Of a DNA stretch of 64,000 bases, positions 11,438-22,407 are shown piece by piece; the stretch's first letter is position 1; each line of letters starts with the position of its first letter. The DNA comes from Cocos nucifera (lineage: Eukaryota; Streptophyta; Magnoliopsida; Arecales; Arecaceae): the NCBI GenBank assembly GCA_006176705.1, contig QRFJ01007186.1, positions 1 to 64,000 on the forward strand, read 5' to 3'. The notes below the pieces were generated by a model, which was not told where the DNA came from, searched no databases, and worked only from the letters and a program-made list of their open reading frames with translations. The position numbers and the translations under genes are program-made.

Positions 11438-12055
11438 TCACTAAGAGTGGTGAATAGATACCAGTCTGACTCTAGAGAAAATCACTGAAAGTTGGTTAAA
11501 ACCATCCTTAAGTATTTGAGAAATACTATGGACCAATGGTTGGTTTATGGTGAGTCAGATCTGAAGCTTGTGGGTTTTACAGACTCCAGCTTTTAATCTG
11601 ACCATGATGATAGTTAAAGTGTGTCGGGATATATCTTTACCCTAAATGATGGAGCCATCTACTGGAAAAGTTTTAAGCAGCATACAGTGGCTGATTCTGT
11701 TTGCGAAGCAGAGTACATGGCAGCATCAGATGTAGCAAAAAAAGCTGTGTGGCTGAGGAAGTTCATCACTGAGCTCGAAGTAGCACCCTCCATTGATGGT
11801 CCAGTCCTGCTCTACTGCGACAGCACTGGTGACATAGCTCAAGCAAAGGATCTCAAGGCACACCAAACGATAAAGCACATTCTACGCCGCTTTCATTTGG
11901 TTCATAAAATCATGGATCGTGGTGACGTCGATCTTTAGAAGATCGACGGAAAGGAGAACCTAGCCGACCCCTTCACTAAAGCCCTAGCAATCAAGTAGTT
12001 CGACAACCATAAGTTGAAGATGGGTATTAGATACTATGCCGAGTGGCTTTAGAAC
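11438..12055 (+). pseudogene. Copia RNase H, family B, frameshifted
   Basis: RNase H degrades the RNA strand of the RNA/DNA hybrid in reverse transcription. Visible features in order are SRYQS-like residues near 11455 and ILKYLRNT at about 11510. TDSSF follows at about 11580, with the first catalytic Asp, then SGYIFTLNDGAIYWKS, SVCEAEYMAASD with the catalytic Glu, and LLYCDST with the next Asp. It then reads ADPFTKAL near 11965 with several in-frame stops. The wording differs clearly from the A family RNase H at 21190-21670 (SGSLFVCNGGAVSWKS), so this piece comes from a different family, the one that owns the LTR starting at 12066. Confidence 0.85.
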
Positions 12056-12065
12056 AAGTGGGAGT
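12055..12065 (+). other. Polypurine tract of family B element
   Basis: CAAGTGGGAGT sits directly upstream of the LTR start TGTTGAAAATTG. This is the usual plus-strand priming site at the 3' end of a copia internal region. The same AAGTGGGAG core precedes the A LTRs at 21674 and 24317-24327 (reverse). Confidence 0.85.
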
Positions 12066-14509
12066 TGTTGAAAATTGTGTCCCAAAGCCAATCATCAGTC
12101 TATTAATGGTTGAGCTATTTTATAATTATAATTGATTTATTAATTAATAAAATTATTTTGGCATCTTTTTCATCATAAGTTTACATCTTCTAATGAACTC
12201 CATTGTTGTGATGAAGTCCTTAGGACTGTTTAGTTTTGATAAAACGAGGATTTATCGATTAGTTCTTAAATTTATTCACGATCAAATAATAGGCTGTTAA
12301 TTAGGATAACAGCATCTATCGAGCATAGGTCTCTATATGCCATATAAGTTGGTTGTCCTCTTAACCAAGGAGTGTGGAGACACTAGTATGGCATACAGGT
12401 GAGATGTATGGGTACATCGTCATTGAATGTGACCAACTCTAGACCATTCTACCATCGAGAATGTCTCTGATGGGATATAGGTATAAGTATCCCTTAGACT
12501 AGTGATCACCTCAGTGACTTGCAAACAACTCACTGTGCTTTTGTACCAGACTAACTAAATTTCTAATTCAGCAATAGAAGGCTTCTTGGCACAATCAAGT
12601 ACTTGTGAAGTTATAGTATGATCAAGATGAAATTGATTACTCCAAGAGTGGGAGAGGAATGAATTATATGAAAATCCATTAGATGGATTTGATATTTTGA
12701 AATACAATATGGACAACCTTATTAGAGTTGATAGTTGAACTCTGAGGTGTCCTACGAGCATTATGGTCAAGGGGATGAATTATATGAAAACTATATCCAC
12801 ATGGGTTCTAAGGATGGTGTTCTACGCTTTCGACCTATCCGACCGTTGGGTATCATTGCTAGATGGTCACTTCAATTAGGATAAAAATTTATTCCTATGC
12901 TATCGACTTAGGTTCAGACCTATGAGGTCACACACAATAGAGCTTACGATCCGATCGGCTGGTTGATGAATGATTAGGAATCGTTCTAGGGTCAAACAAT
13001 CAATATGATTAGTGTTTAACCTAGTGCAAGTGTTGCAAGAGGATCGACTAGCAATTAGATTGCTAATTGGCTTAATTTGATTAAGCCAATAGGATGAGAT
13101 TAAGTTTAATTAAATATGATTTAATTAGATTAGGTTTGGGCTTGATTGGATCAAGTCTAATTGGTTTATTGGATAAGCCAAGTGCAAGAAAGAACTAGTC
13201 CTAGTCTAACTAGGACTCGGATTAACCCAATTTTCTAATTTGATTAAAAAATAAATTAGAATTAAACCTAATTTAATTAAAACTTTAAATGGGTTAGGGT
13301 CTTATTTAATTGGGTTGGTTTAATTTTGATTTTATTTGGTTGAAAGATCTTGTTTGACCAAGTCAATATAGGAATCCTAGTGTGACTAGGACTCCCTATC
13401 ACTTGCGCCACTTAATACTCATACCCCATGCCCTTTTTATTTTATTTCTTATGTGAAAATTCTCTACTCCTATGGCTTCTCATGCCCTCTGTCTCTACTC
13501 CTTTTCTCATAAGGCAATTTGTTGGAAGACCAAGTCAAAAGAGGAGTTAGTTTTACTTAGAATTCTATGAGATAGAATCCTTGTTGACCAAAATACCTTC
13601 CCTTGAGTGCTGCCCCCTCTTTTAATTAATTCTTCTCTTATTTCACAAAAATAATCTTCTTTTTTGTGTGCCCTCCCTTGCTGGTCCACGCCAATAATTG
13701 TGGAGGAGGCAACCAAGAGTTGGGTGCCCCAACAACTTCTCATGTTTGGATATTCCTAGTCTAAGATTTTGATCTAACTTGGACTCTTTTTTTTCTCTAT
13801 TTATTGGATAAATTTTATTTTAATTTTTTTATGGAATATAGAGCTTTGGGAGAGGCTTGAGGTGTGCAAAAATTAGAGAAAGAGGGTCCTTGGGCATGGG
13901 GGTTCCATAGCCACCAAACTAGGTATCTAGGTGAGAGAAAAGAGAAGAAGAAGAGGGTCTTCTTCTGGAGCTATTTTATTTTCAATCTCTCCTTCTTTTT
14001 TTGAGTTTTTTCTAAGAGAGTCTTATATCAGTAAACTTTAATCTTCCTTCTCATATTTTGGAGAGTCCATATTTCGAAGAAGAGAGCATCAGATCGACTA
14101 TCAAAGAAGGATCAGCATAGTACTAGCATGCTATGCTGATTTCCTATATTGGACTTTAGATTGGAGATCGTTGGCTCGTGTGAATGGCTGCTAGAGGCCG
14201 GACGTGTGTGCGGCTCATGACTTCATCCTCATACCCAGATCAGCAAGTTAGAATGTCTAACTTGCTCAGATAATAGATCTGATCTATTAACTTCATACTT
14301 GCATATCTAGGTTGATTTGATCAACCTTTTACTTTCTTATTTGATTTTAATTTTTGATTTAATATCATGTCTTGATCATGTAATAGATCCAAGATCTAGG
14401 TGTTTACATATTTATTTAAATAAATATTTAATTTATTTATGTCTTTCGCTATAAGATCTTGAAAAAGTTTTCAAGATTTACCTGTAAAATCCTAGATCTG
14501 GTTCCTTCA
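12066..14509 (+). repeat. Complete 3' LTR of family B copia element
   Basis: It starts TGTTGAAAATTGTGTCCC directly after the polypurine tract and ends GTTCCTTCA at 14509, so it has TG...CA ends and a length of 2,444 bp. Partial relatives lie at 2704-3934 (plus), 37469-38276 (plus, diverged), 40379-41655 (minus, diverged) and 54645-55312 (minus, diverged). The inverted repeat AGCATAG...CTATGCT sits near 14113-14138. It encodes no protein; the minus-strand frames inside it are chance. Confidence 0.85.
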
Positions 14510-14578
14510 AGTACCTTTCAGGGGGACAAAAAATTATTTTTGATCTATGAGGTGGATGAGGTAGTGATTGGACCAGCT
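14510..14578 (-). pseudogene. 69-bp copia pol sliver in antisense between two LTRs
   Basis: The segment AGTACCTTTCAGGGGGAC...GAGGTGGATGAGGTAGTG matches, in the same plus-strand sense, 25965-26040 of the minus-strand A element and 48224-48290 of the E element. There it is the reverse complement of the proline-rich linker between integrase and RT. It is the only non-LTR sequence between the end of the B LTR and the truncated A LTR. It looks like filler captured at a break repair, or a scrap of the old insertion target. Confidence 0.65.
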
Positions 14579-14579
14579 T

Positions 14580-15799
14580 AATCTGATTGGGCATCAATTG
14601 GATTAACCCAGTTCAATTATTTTGAATAAGATTCAATTAGGTTCAAGAAAATCGTGCTAGCACACGATTGAGCCTAATGTTCTCCTTCAACAATCATTAA
14701 GCTTGTCTCGACAAAGTCAAATATGTTTGGACTCACTCAGAAATTTTTACTTGGTTTGACTAGAGCTTGTCCAGATCCGAAAAGGATTGTCTTAATTTAT
14801 GAGAAAAATTTGAGACAACACCTATCATTTTTCATCACCTGTTAAATCTTGTCTTTTGACTTTGGTCAAATGTTGACCTTTGAGACATCTACCCTTGTGT
14901 CATGCACCCATAGGAGAGAATATGGGGGTTTGCCCCCCTGCTAAAAAGTAGAAAGGGAAGGGGTGCATGCCTAGGGAGGCATGCGCCCCATGAGGATCAC
15001 GTCAGGAGTCCCATACAGATGGGACTCCAGGTTGCGTCATGGTTTCAACTTAGGTGGCACCAAAGAGTCCTGTTTGACTAGTCTTGGCACCACCTAAGGA
15101 GGTTTATGAGAGACTCTAATCTGATTGGATCAGATAATGTCATCCTACTAATCAGATTTAGATCTGATTGCACAAAGAACCATGATTGGTCGGGATGATG
15201 TGGCACTGCAGACGCAGCTAGGTCTATATAAACCCTATTTGCGCCTAGAATTAAGAGGTTCTACCCTTTGCCCATGCCACAAGGCTTCTCTCCCTCCCTC
15301 TCCATGCCACCTTTAGGTCCTCTCTCTCCTATCCATGTCCAAGAGTTTTTAGGCTCGACTTTAGTGTGATCCAAGCAAGAGAAAGGTTACAAAAAAGGAA
15401 GAAGGCAGCATTGCTATAAGAGATAATAGCTGATCTTCAAAAGCTATTTTGAAGATCTTCAAGATTTAATCTAGATTTGATTTTTGGAGCACAGATTGAG
15501 AAGGAGAAGATCTCCAGATCCTGCCTGAGTGGATAGTAGTAGAGGCCAGGCGCTTGCGTGGCTAGATCCAGAACCTTCCGCTGCAAACATCAGGATCATT
15601 ACAGGGTAATAGGATTACCCATAATCAAAGATAAATTGATTAAATTTAGATTTTATTTTATTTTATTAGAAATAATAAGAATCAGATCTGAAGAGTCTCA
15701 GATCTAATTTGGATCAAGAGGAAAAATTTTTGAAATATATCTCTTGATCCAATCAGATCTGAACGAACCTGGACCGAGAAAATCAGGATTTTTCCTTCA
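14580..15799 (+). repeat. Truncated 5' LTR (3' portion) of plus-strand family A element
   Basis: The segment aligns with the last 1,220 bp or so of the A LTR (reverse complement of 30182-31400). It ends TTTTTCCTTCA two bases before an intact primer site. The first 1,070 bp or so of the LTR are missing at the junction with the antisense pol sliver. It retains the promoter region (TATA at 15224) and the short palindrome GTGCTAGCAC at about 14671. Confidence 0.88.
15223..15232 (+). promoter_or_regulatory. TATA box of family A LTR promoter
   Basis: TCTATATAAA lies about 570 bp before the LTR end, followed by a pyrimidine-rich region. The same box occurs at equal distance in the other A LTRs, in reverse at about 22601-22610 and 30745-30754. 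Transcription would start some 30 bp downstream, giving a long R-U5 region of roughly 540 bp. Confidence 0.7.
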
Positions 15800-15801
15800 A
15801 C

Positions 15802-15814
15802 TGGTATCAGAGCC
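15802..15814 (+). other. Primer binding site, initiator Met tRNA type
   Basis: TGGTATCAGAGCC begins two bases after the LTR end CTTCA. It is complementary to the 3' end of plant initiator methionine tRNA, the common primer of plant copia elements. This is the best-preserved plus-strand copy in the window. Confidence 0.92.
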
Positions 15815-17703
15815 AAGGTTCTATAATTATTTAGATCTGATTTTAATATTATTATTTTAATTTGAAAAATTAAGATGATTTTAGATGTCACATGAGATGT
15901 GATCAGATCTAAAATTAAAAAAATTAAAATTAAATGATTTGGATCTAAGATTATGAGATATGCATGACTAGTTCTAAGAATAGAATAGTTCTATAGTCTA
16001 ATAGTCATTGCATAATTTTAATTATTAAATCATATTTTAGATCTATTTATTTACTATTTTTGATATTATAAATATTATAATAACATATTAAAAAATATAA
16101 AATAAAAATTATTTAATTTTAAATATCATATGAGATATGATTGATGCATGTCTAGACTAGTTGTAGAATAGTTCTACATAAGTTGTCTAGATTAGAATTT
16201 ATTTTGATAGATCAATTTAAATCTAATTTTTTAGATTATTATGAGATAATTTAGATCTAAAAACATGCATGATTGATACATGAGATGTATGCAAAATATG
16301 CCATGTTTAATTAGATCTAATTTGTATATGAGATATATGATATAGATCTAAAACTAGTTTTGTAGTATTGATCATGTTCCTGATTAAGGCGTTCCTCTTG
16401 GCCGTCCGTCATAAGAACGAAGAAGGGTTTAAAGGCCCTCTCTTCCATTCGATGGGGTGTTCTTATGATGTGTAGGGGTGCTGCGTGTTCGTCCTTAATC
16501 AGAAATCCCAAAACTTACTTTCTGCAAAACCCTAGATCCTGAAATCCTAGGATTTATTGTGCATATTTTGTTTATGAACCCTAAACTTAATTAAAAATTA
16601 AGATTATGAAATATTAATTAGGTCTAAAATTAAGAATTTTTAGATCTAAGACATATTCATAATACTGGGTTCGGGCTTGGGTAGCTCAATTAGGTCTAAG
16701 CGGTTGATCAAACCGAATCAAGAGTTGGTTAGATGGGATCAACAATGCTTAAATTGACCAGCCTAATAGGATTAAGTCTGGGTCAAGATCGAGTCACATG
16801 AGTCATCGATCAAGCAAGACCTAATTAGGCTCAGAGGTTAGAGTCTGGATTGTAGGCTAACCCAATTGGTTCTGGCTCAACAATTTGGTGTCTAAGGTAA
16901 GTTTGGCACATATGACGACGACGACTGATTTTTAATTGGAAGCTACTCGACCTGAATGCATTCTTGTACGAGTTAATGGCATATTCCTTCCACCGATCTC
17001 ACTTACCTGGCCATATCTGTTGACACAGTTCTGATCTGAGGTGGTCAATAATCCGAGCTAACCCATGCCACTAGGTTAGTCATAATTGTTATGACTATGA
17101 CAAGTCTAGTTTAATGAGACCTGAATCAATTCTCCCTAAGAAAAGATTAAGTCTGAGGTCTTCCACCATTGTAGATGTGCGGGCCCTTCCCGGGGTTGAT
17201 TGTTCTCGACTGGATACAGTGGCTCAGTTGCACCGGAAGATGCAACCATGTCTATTAGGCATTGGATGCTATGGGCTGGAGGATGAGTTGGGCTCAATAT
17301 TTCGGATACGGTGAGAGACTCAATTAGAAATCCAGTCTATGCAAATGGTGGGTCTGACTTAACTAAGGAGTGGATCAATATTTCGGATACGGTGAGATTC
17401 ATGAATTAGAGACCAAGTTTGGGTGCACCATGATTAGAGAATCATTGAACAAGAGTTGTTCACTCATTGGCTAACCCATCACCAATAACTGTTAGGTGAG
17501 GTGATGAGTCAGTTGGTGAGACCGCACCACCCACTAGAAATCATTAATCATGGAGATTTTTGCATCTCTACAGAGGGAGTGTAGGGATCCGAAGAAAATA
17601 GTGGGAGCTAATTTGTTTAAAAATAAAATCCCTAAACAAATTGGTCAAGTCAATAATTACAAAATCTAACTAGAATCTTTGACTCTCTATAGGAAAAAGG
17701 AAA
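15815..17703 (+). other. Untranslated leader of plus-strand family A element
   Basis: The leader is about 1.9 kb long, AT-rich at first, with a conserved second half shared with the leaders at 7232-9005 and 28284-30166. It carries a predicted hairpin at 16409-16468 and two GGATACGGTGAGA direct repeats near 17304 and 17383. The block with GCGGGCCCTTCCCGGGG near 17177 is conserved in all copies. The frame at 17114-17314 is a by-product of this conserved block. Confidence 0.8.
16409..16468 (+). other. Predicted hairpin in copia leader RNA
   Basis: Outer arms TCATAAGAAC (16409-16418) and GTTCTTATGA (16459-16468) pair perfectly over 10 bp. Inner arms GAAGAAGGG (16419-16427) and CCCTCTCTTC (16436-16445) pair with one bulge around a short loop. 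The same structure is present at 29514-29571 in the minus-strand A copy. In the sister family E at 51302-51357 the outer stem is kept with an A-T pair replaced by G-C. A role in RNA packaging, dimerisation or translation is inference. Confidence 0.6.
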
Positions 17704-18545
17704 ATGTCTGCGTCCAACCCACTTAGGCACGTATCCTGGACACACATAGACTGACTGGACCCAATTATAAAGATTGGCTCAGGAACTACAAAATTATTTT
17801 GGGTTCCGAGAAGTTAACTCATGTATTGGACCAGGACCCTCCCACCTTACCAGCCCGTCCATCCACTGAACAGAGAGCGTCTCTGAAAAATGGATAGACG
17901 AAGATAATAAGGCCAGATACTTACATGTTGGGCTCGATGTCTGATGAGCTCCAGCGCCAACATGAAGATATCGGGACTGCTCGCCAAATGTTGGCTCACC
18001 TGCAAGAGATGTTTGGTGAACAGAGTCGCGCAGCCAAATATCAAGAGTCACGAAATGACTTTTTAAGGCTAAGATGCGTGATGGGCAGTCAGTCCAAGAT
18101 CACTGTCTGATGAATGATCAAGGACATGGAAGAGCTTGAGAAGCTCGGTGTGAAGTTAGACTTGGATCTGCAGAATGATATTATTCTGCAATCCTTGACT
18201 GATGCATATGGGCAATTCATCATGAATTACCACATGCATAAACTTCAAAATTCTCTGGCCGAATTAATGAATATGCTGGTTACCGCTGAGCTTTCTATGA
18301 AAGGTTCTAAAGGCTCAGTTCTTGCTATGGAATGGACTTCTTCCAAAAGAAAGTCTTCTGGAAAGAAAAAGAAGTCTGTGAAAAAGCAGAAGGTGGAAGG
18401 ATGGAAAGAAAAAGAAGGCAGAGCAGAAGAAGAAGGCCGCTGTCAAAGGAAAGTGTTTCCATTGCAACAGCGACGGCCATTGGAAGCGAAACTGCCCTAC
18501 TTACCTGGCCACCCTGAAGAACAAGAAGGAGAAGGTCCTTCTGGA
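17704..18545 (+). pseudogene. gag: Copia gag pseudogene, family A
   Basis: It starts MSASNPL at 17704, eight lines of leader below the conserved GGATCC block, as in the other copies. It carries the UBN2-like gag segment DIILQSLTDAYGQFIMNYHMHKLQ and the lysine-rich tail. The CCHC knuckle TGTTTCCATTGCAACAGC lies near 18456-18500. The frame is broken by small insertions near 17725, 17920 and 18046 and by the UGA at 18056-18058 shared with the other copies. Confidence 0.85.
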
Positions 18546-21500
18546 GGTATGCTCGTTATTGAGTCTAACCTTATGGTTTCTTCTACATCCAGTTGGGTGC
18601 TTGACTCTGGTTCTAGTGCTCATCTGTGCACTTCCATGCAGGGTCTTGAGGATAGCAGGAGGCTGAGGGATGGAGACATGATCCTACGTGTCGGTAATGG
18701 AGCAAGAGTTGCTGCAGTGGTCCGTGGGAACATATCCCTCTTCGATTACCATCTGGTTTAGACTTAGTTTTAAAGACTGTTATTATGTGCCTGCAGCTAG
18801 CAGGAATTTGATTTCTGTTTCATGCTTAGCACAAGAAGGCTATGTGATTACCTTTTCTTAAGGACCATTGTAACATTCTTTATGAAAAAAAATAAAATTG
18901 CAAATGGTTTCCTTATTAATGGTCTTTATCAGCTACATATTGATGTATCCTATTTTTAACTATCGAGCAAAATGTGAATGCCAAACGACCTAGGGATAGT
19001 CCAAATGATAGATATCTATGGCACCTGAGATTAGGTCATATAGCAGAAGATAGGATTAACAAATTGGAGAAAAATGGGCTATTGAGTCCATTGACTTCCG
19101 AGTCATATCCAACTTGTGAATCTTGTCTTCAAGGCAAAATGACTAAACTCCCTTTTGTAGGACATGGGGAAAGGGCCACAGATCTCCTTGCCCTAGTACA
19201 TACTGATGTGTGCGGCCCATTTGATGTGCCGGCTAGAGGCAATTTTGTCTACTTCATTACCTTTATCGATGATCTGTCTAGGTATGGGTATGTGTATCTT
19301 ATGAGACACAAGTCTGAAGCTTTTGAAAAGTTCAAAGAATTCAGACATGAAGTAGAAAAACAAAAAAAACCCATTAAGGTTCTTCGATCAGATCGAGGAG
19401 GTGAATACCTTAGCCGGGAATTTCTAGACTATCTCAAGGAAAATGGCATAGTCTCTCAATGGACTCCACCAGGAACACCTCAACTCAACGGGATTTCAGA
19501 ATGGAGAAATCGGACTCTATTAGGATATGGTTCGATCCATGATGAGCTTCACAGACCTCCCTGATTTTCTTTGGGGACATTCATTGTTAACTTCAATCTA
19601 TTTACTGAATAGGGTTCCCTCTAAAACCGTTCCTACCACACCGTATGAGATATGGCACGGTAAGAAACCAAGTCTGAGTCATCTCAGAATTTGGGGTTGT
19701 CCGGCTCATGTCAAAAGACAACAAGCGGACAAGTTAGAGTTTAGGTCCTTTAGAGCTCGATTCATAGGATATCCTAAAGAGTCATTAGGATACTATTTCT
19801 ACATTCCAGAAGACCACAATGTGATTGTGAGTCGACATGCCATCTTTCTTGAAAAATAGTTTATTCAAGATAGCGGCATTGGAAAGCAGATTAAGCTTGA
19901 TGAGAAAGTCTCACAAGTAGCAACGAGCTAAGGACCAATTGGAACCAAATCAGGTTGAGCCAATAAGAACACTACCTCCTCCACCTCGTAGATCGGAAAG
20001 AGTTTTCCATCCCCCTGAAAGATACTTAGGTATTATTTCAGAGGAAGTAGAGAAAATGTTCCTCGTAGGTAATGGTGCTCATGGTGATGATCCCAAAACC
20101 TACAACGAGGCGATATCAGATATCGACTCCGAGAAATGGCTTAGAGGCAATGAAGTCAGAAATTGACTCGATGCACTCAAACCAAGTCTGGACCTTGGTA
20201 GATCCACCAGAAGGTATAGTACCTATTGGGTGTAAATGGATCTTCAAGAGAAAGATTGGTGCAGATGGGAATGTGGAGACATTCAAGGCTAGACTAGTGG
20301 CAAAAGGTTATAGTCAACGTGCGAAGGCATTGACTATCAGGATACCTTTTCCCCAGTAGGCTATGCTAAAATCCATCCGCACATTGCTTGCCGTTGCAGC
20401 CTATTTCGATTATGAAATATGGCAAATGGACGTGAAAATGGCATTCTTAAATGGATATCTTGAGGAAGATATCTATATGGAACAGCCGCTAGGTTTCACA
20501 TCCAGTGATACTGATCACAAGGTTTGCAAGCTGCAAAGGTCCATATATGGACTTAAGCAAGCATCTCGGAGCTGGAACACTCATTTCAATGATGTGATCA
20601 AAAATTTGGTTTCATCAAAAATGAAGAGGAACCATGTGTTTTCAAAAAGGTCAGTGGGAGCGCTGTTGTCTTCCTCGTATTGTACGTGGATGACATCCTC
20701 CTTATTGGGAATGATATTCCCATGTTGACATAGTCAAAATATGGTTGTCCAAAGGAATTCTCCATGAAAGACCTAGGTGAAGCATCCTTTATTCTAGGAA
20801 TTAAGGTCTATAGAGGATAGACCGAATAGGATGCTAGGACTTTCACAGAAGATGTACATAGAGGAAGTACTAAAGAGGTTTAGTATGGAAAACTCTAAGA
20901 GGGGATTAATACCCTTCAGACATGGTATTCATCTTTCCAAGAAGATGTGCCCTAGCACACCTGAGGAAATAGAACGCATGAGCAAGATCCCTTATGCTTC
21001 TGCAATAGGGAGCCTCATGTATGCCATGCTATGTACACGACCTGATATAGCCCATGCTGTGAGTGTCACAAGCAGATATCAGTCAAATCCAGGTGAAGAA
21101 CACTGGACTTCTGTGAAATGTATCCTTAAGTACTTGAGAAGAACTAAGGATATGATGTTGGTCTTTGGTAATGGAGAACTCCAAGTCCAGGGATACACAG
21201 ACTCGGATTTCATGTCCGATATAGATGATCGAAAGTCGACATCTGGGAGTCTGTTTGTGTGCAATGGTGGTGCTGTCAGCTGGAAGAGTTCCAAGCAAAC
21301 AGTGATAGCAGATTCCACCATGGAAGCAGAATATATCGCTGCATCAGAGGCTGCGAAGGAAGCATTCTGGTACAAGAAGTTTGCCGTACAGAAATTGGAG
21401 TAATGCCATCAGATGCCATTCCTCTATACTGCGACAACAATGGCACCATAGCCCTTGCTAAGGAGCCAAGGTCTCACCAGAAAATCCAAGCACATTGAGC

Positions 21501-21672
21501 GGCGATACCATCTCATCCGCGATTACCTCGAGAAAGGGTTATGTCGAGGTCAAGAGAGTCGACTCCGCAGATAATGTGGCAGAATCCCACTTACAAAGCC
21601 GTTGGGCCAGCAGAAGATCGAAGCCCACCTTGAGAAGATGGGACTTAGACTTGTAGCCAATTGGCTTTAGGA
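18546..21672 (+). pseudogene. pol: Copia pol pseudogene, family A: protease, integrase, RT, RNase H
   Basis: All four domains are present in copia order, in several frames. Protease DSGSS lies near 18606. The integrase zinc domain and D,D(35)E core lie at about 18990-19560, and the integrase C-terminus at 19527-19859. The linker is at 19940-20130. RT begins near 20180 (PIGCKWIFKRK), has WQMDVKMAFLNG near 20425, and has an intact YVDD codon run at 20683-20694. RNase H spans about 20990-21600 with TDSDF, MEAEY and YCDNN. Single-base indels (near 18730, 18857, 19523, 20340, 20610, 21395) and stops at 20358 and 20818 break it. It ends LVANWL just before the polypurine tract. All domains are recognisable, so this was recently a complete element. 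Confidence 0.9.
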
Positions 21673-21673
21673 C

Positions 21674-21684
21674 AAGTGGGAGAT
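21674..21684 (+). other. Polypurine tract of plus-strand family A element
   Basis: AAGTGGGAGAT directly precedes the LTR start TGTTAGATATATG at 21685. It is the expected plus-strand primer site of the element. Confidence 0.85.
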
Positions 21685-22400
21685 TGTTAGATATATGTGC
21701 CCTAGAAGCCATAGAATTGGCTGACCACTTGTAATACACTTCTAGGGGCAAAATTATAATTTTGACTATAAATAATAAAATGGGTTATTTTCTATCACAT
21801 ATGTGTATTTAGTGTCTGTGATACATCCTTTGAGTTAATGGTAATGATAATTCATATTTTCAAGAGTTGAAAATTTAAGACATGAATAATCATTATTAAC
21901 TCATAAAATGCTTTCCGACCATAGGATCATCATGAGGATGGTGATTGATCTGGAAGGTTGGTGTACAATCGCTTCTCTTTAGTAGATGAGTCTTGAGTCT
22001 ATAGTGTAGAGACACCGGAGCGAGAGTACAGGTACTCGTTAGAGAATGAGGGCATTGAGCATGACCACCTCGAGTAGTCATGAGGATATCTACCTTCTCA
22101 TCGAATGACTGGCTCGAAGCTGCAGTGGTATGTCTGATTCTTTGATCCTAAGGTGCATCGATAGTTCACTTTGAGGGTGTTATAGTTTGACTACACCATG
22201 AACTCGATCTCCTAGTCCATATCGGAAACCCTGAGGTGTATATTGGCTTTAGCATGTTCATTATAGTAGATTACACCAATAGGGGATCTATCTACCTCGG
22301 TAGATAAGGAGCAGCCCAATGATAATCATGAGAATTAAGTCCATAAGCCCATGGCCATGGCAGAGTGAAATAATAGAAAGAGTTTCTATTAGGGTTTTCA
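21685..22400 (+). repeat. Truncated 3' LTR (5' portion) of plus-strand family A element
   Basis: The first 716 bp or so of the A LTR are present, beginning TGTTAGATATATGTGCCC. It stops within AGGGTTTTCA and is followed by a few extra bases and an A LTR in the opposite orientation. The last 1,570 bp or so, including promoter and U5, are missing. Confidence 0.88.
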
Positions 22401-22407
22401 TGTTAGA

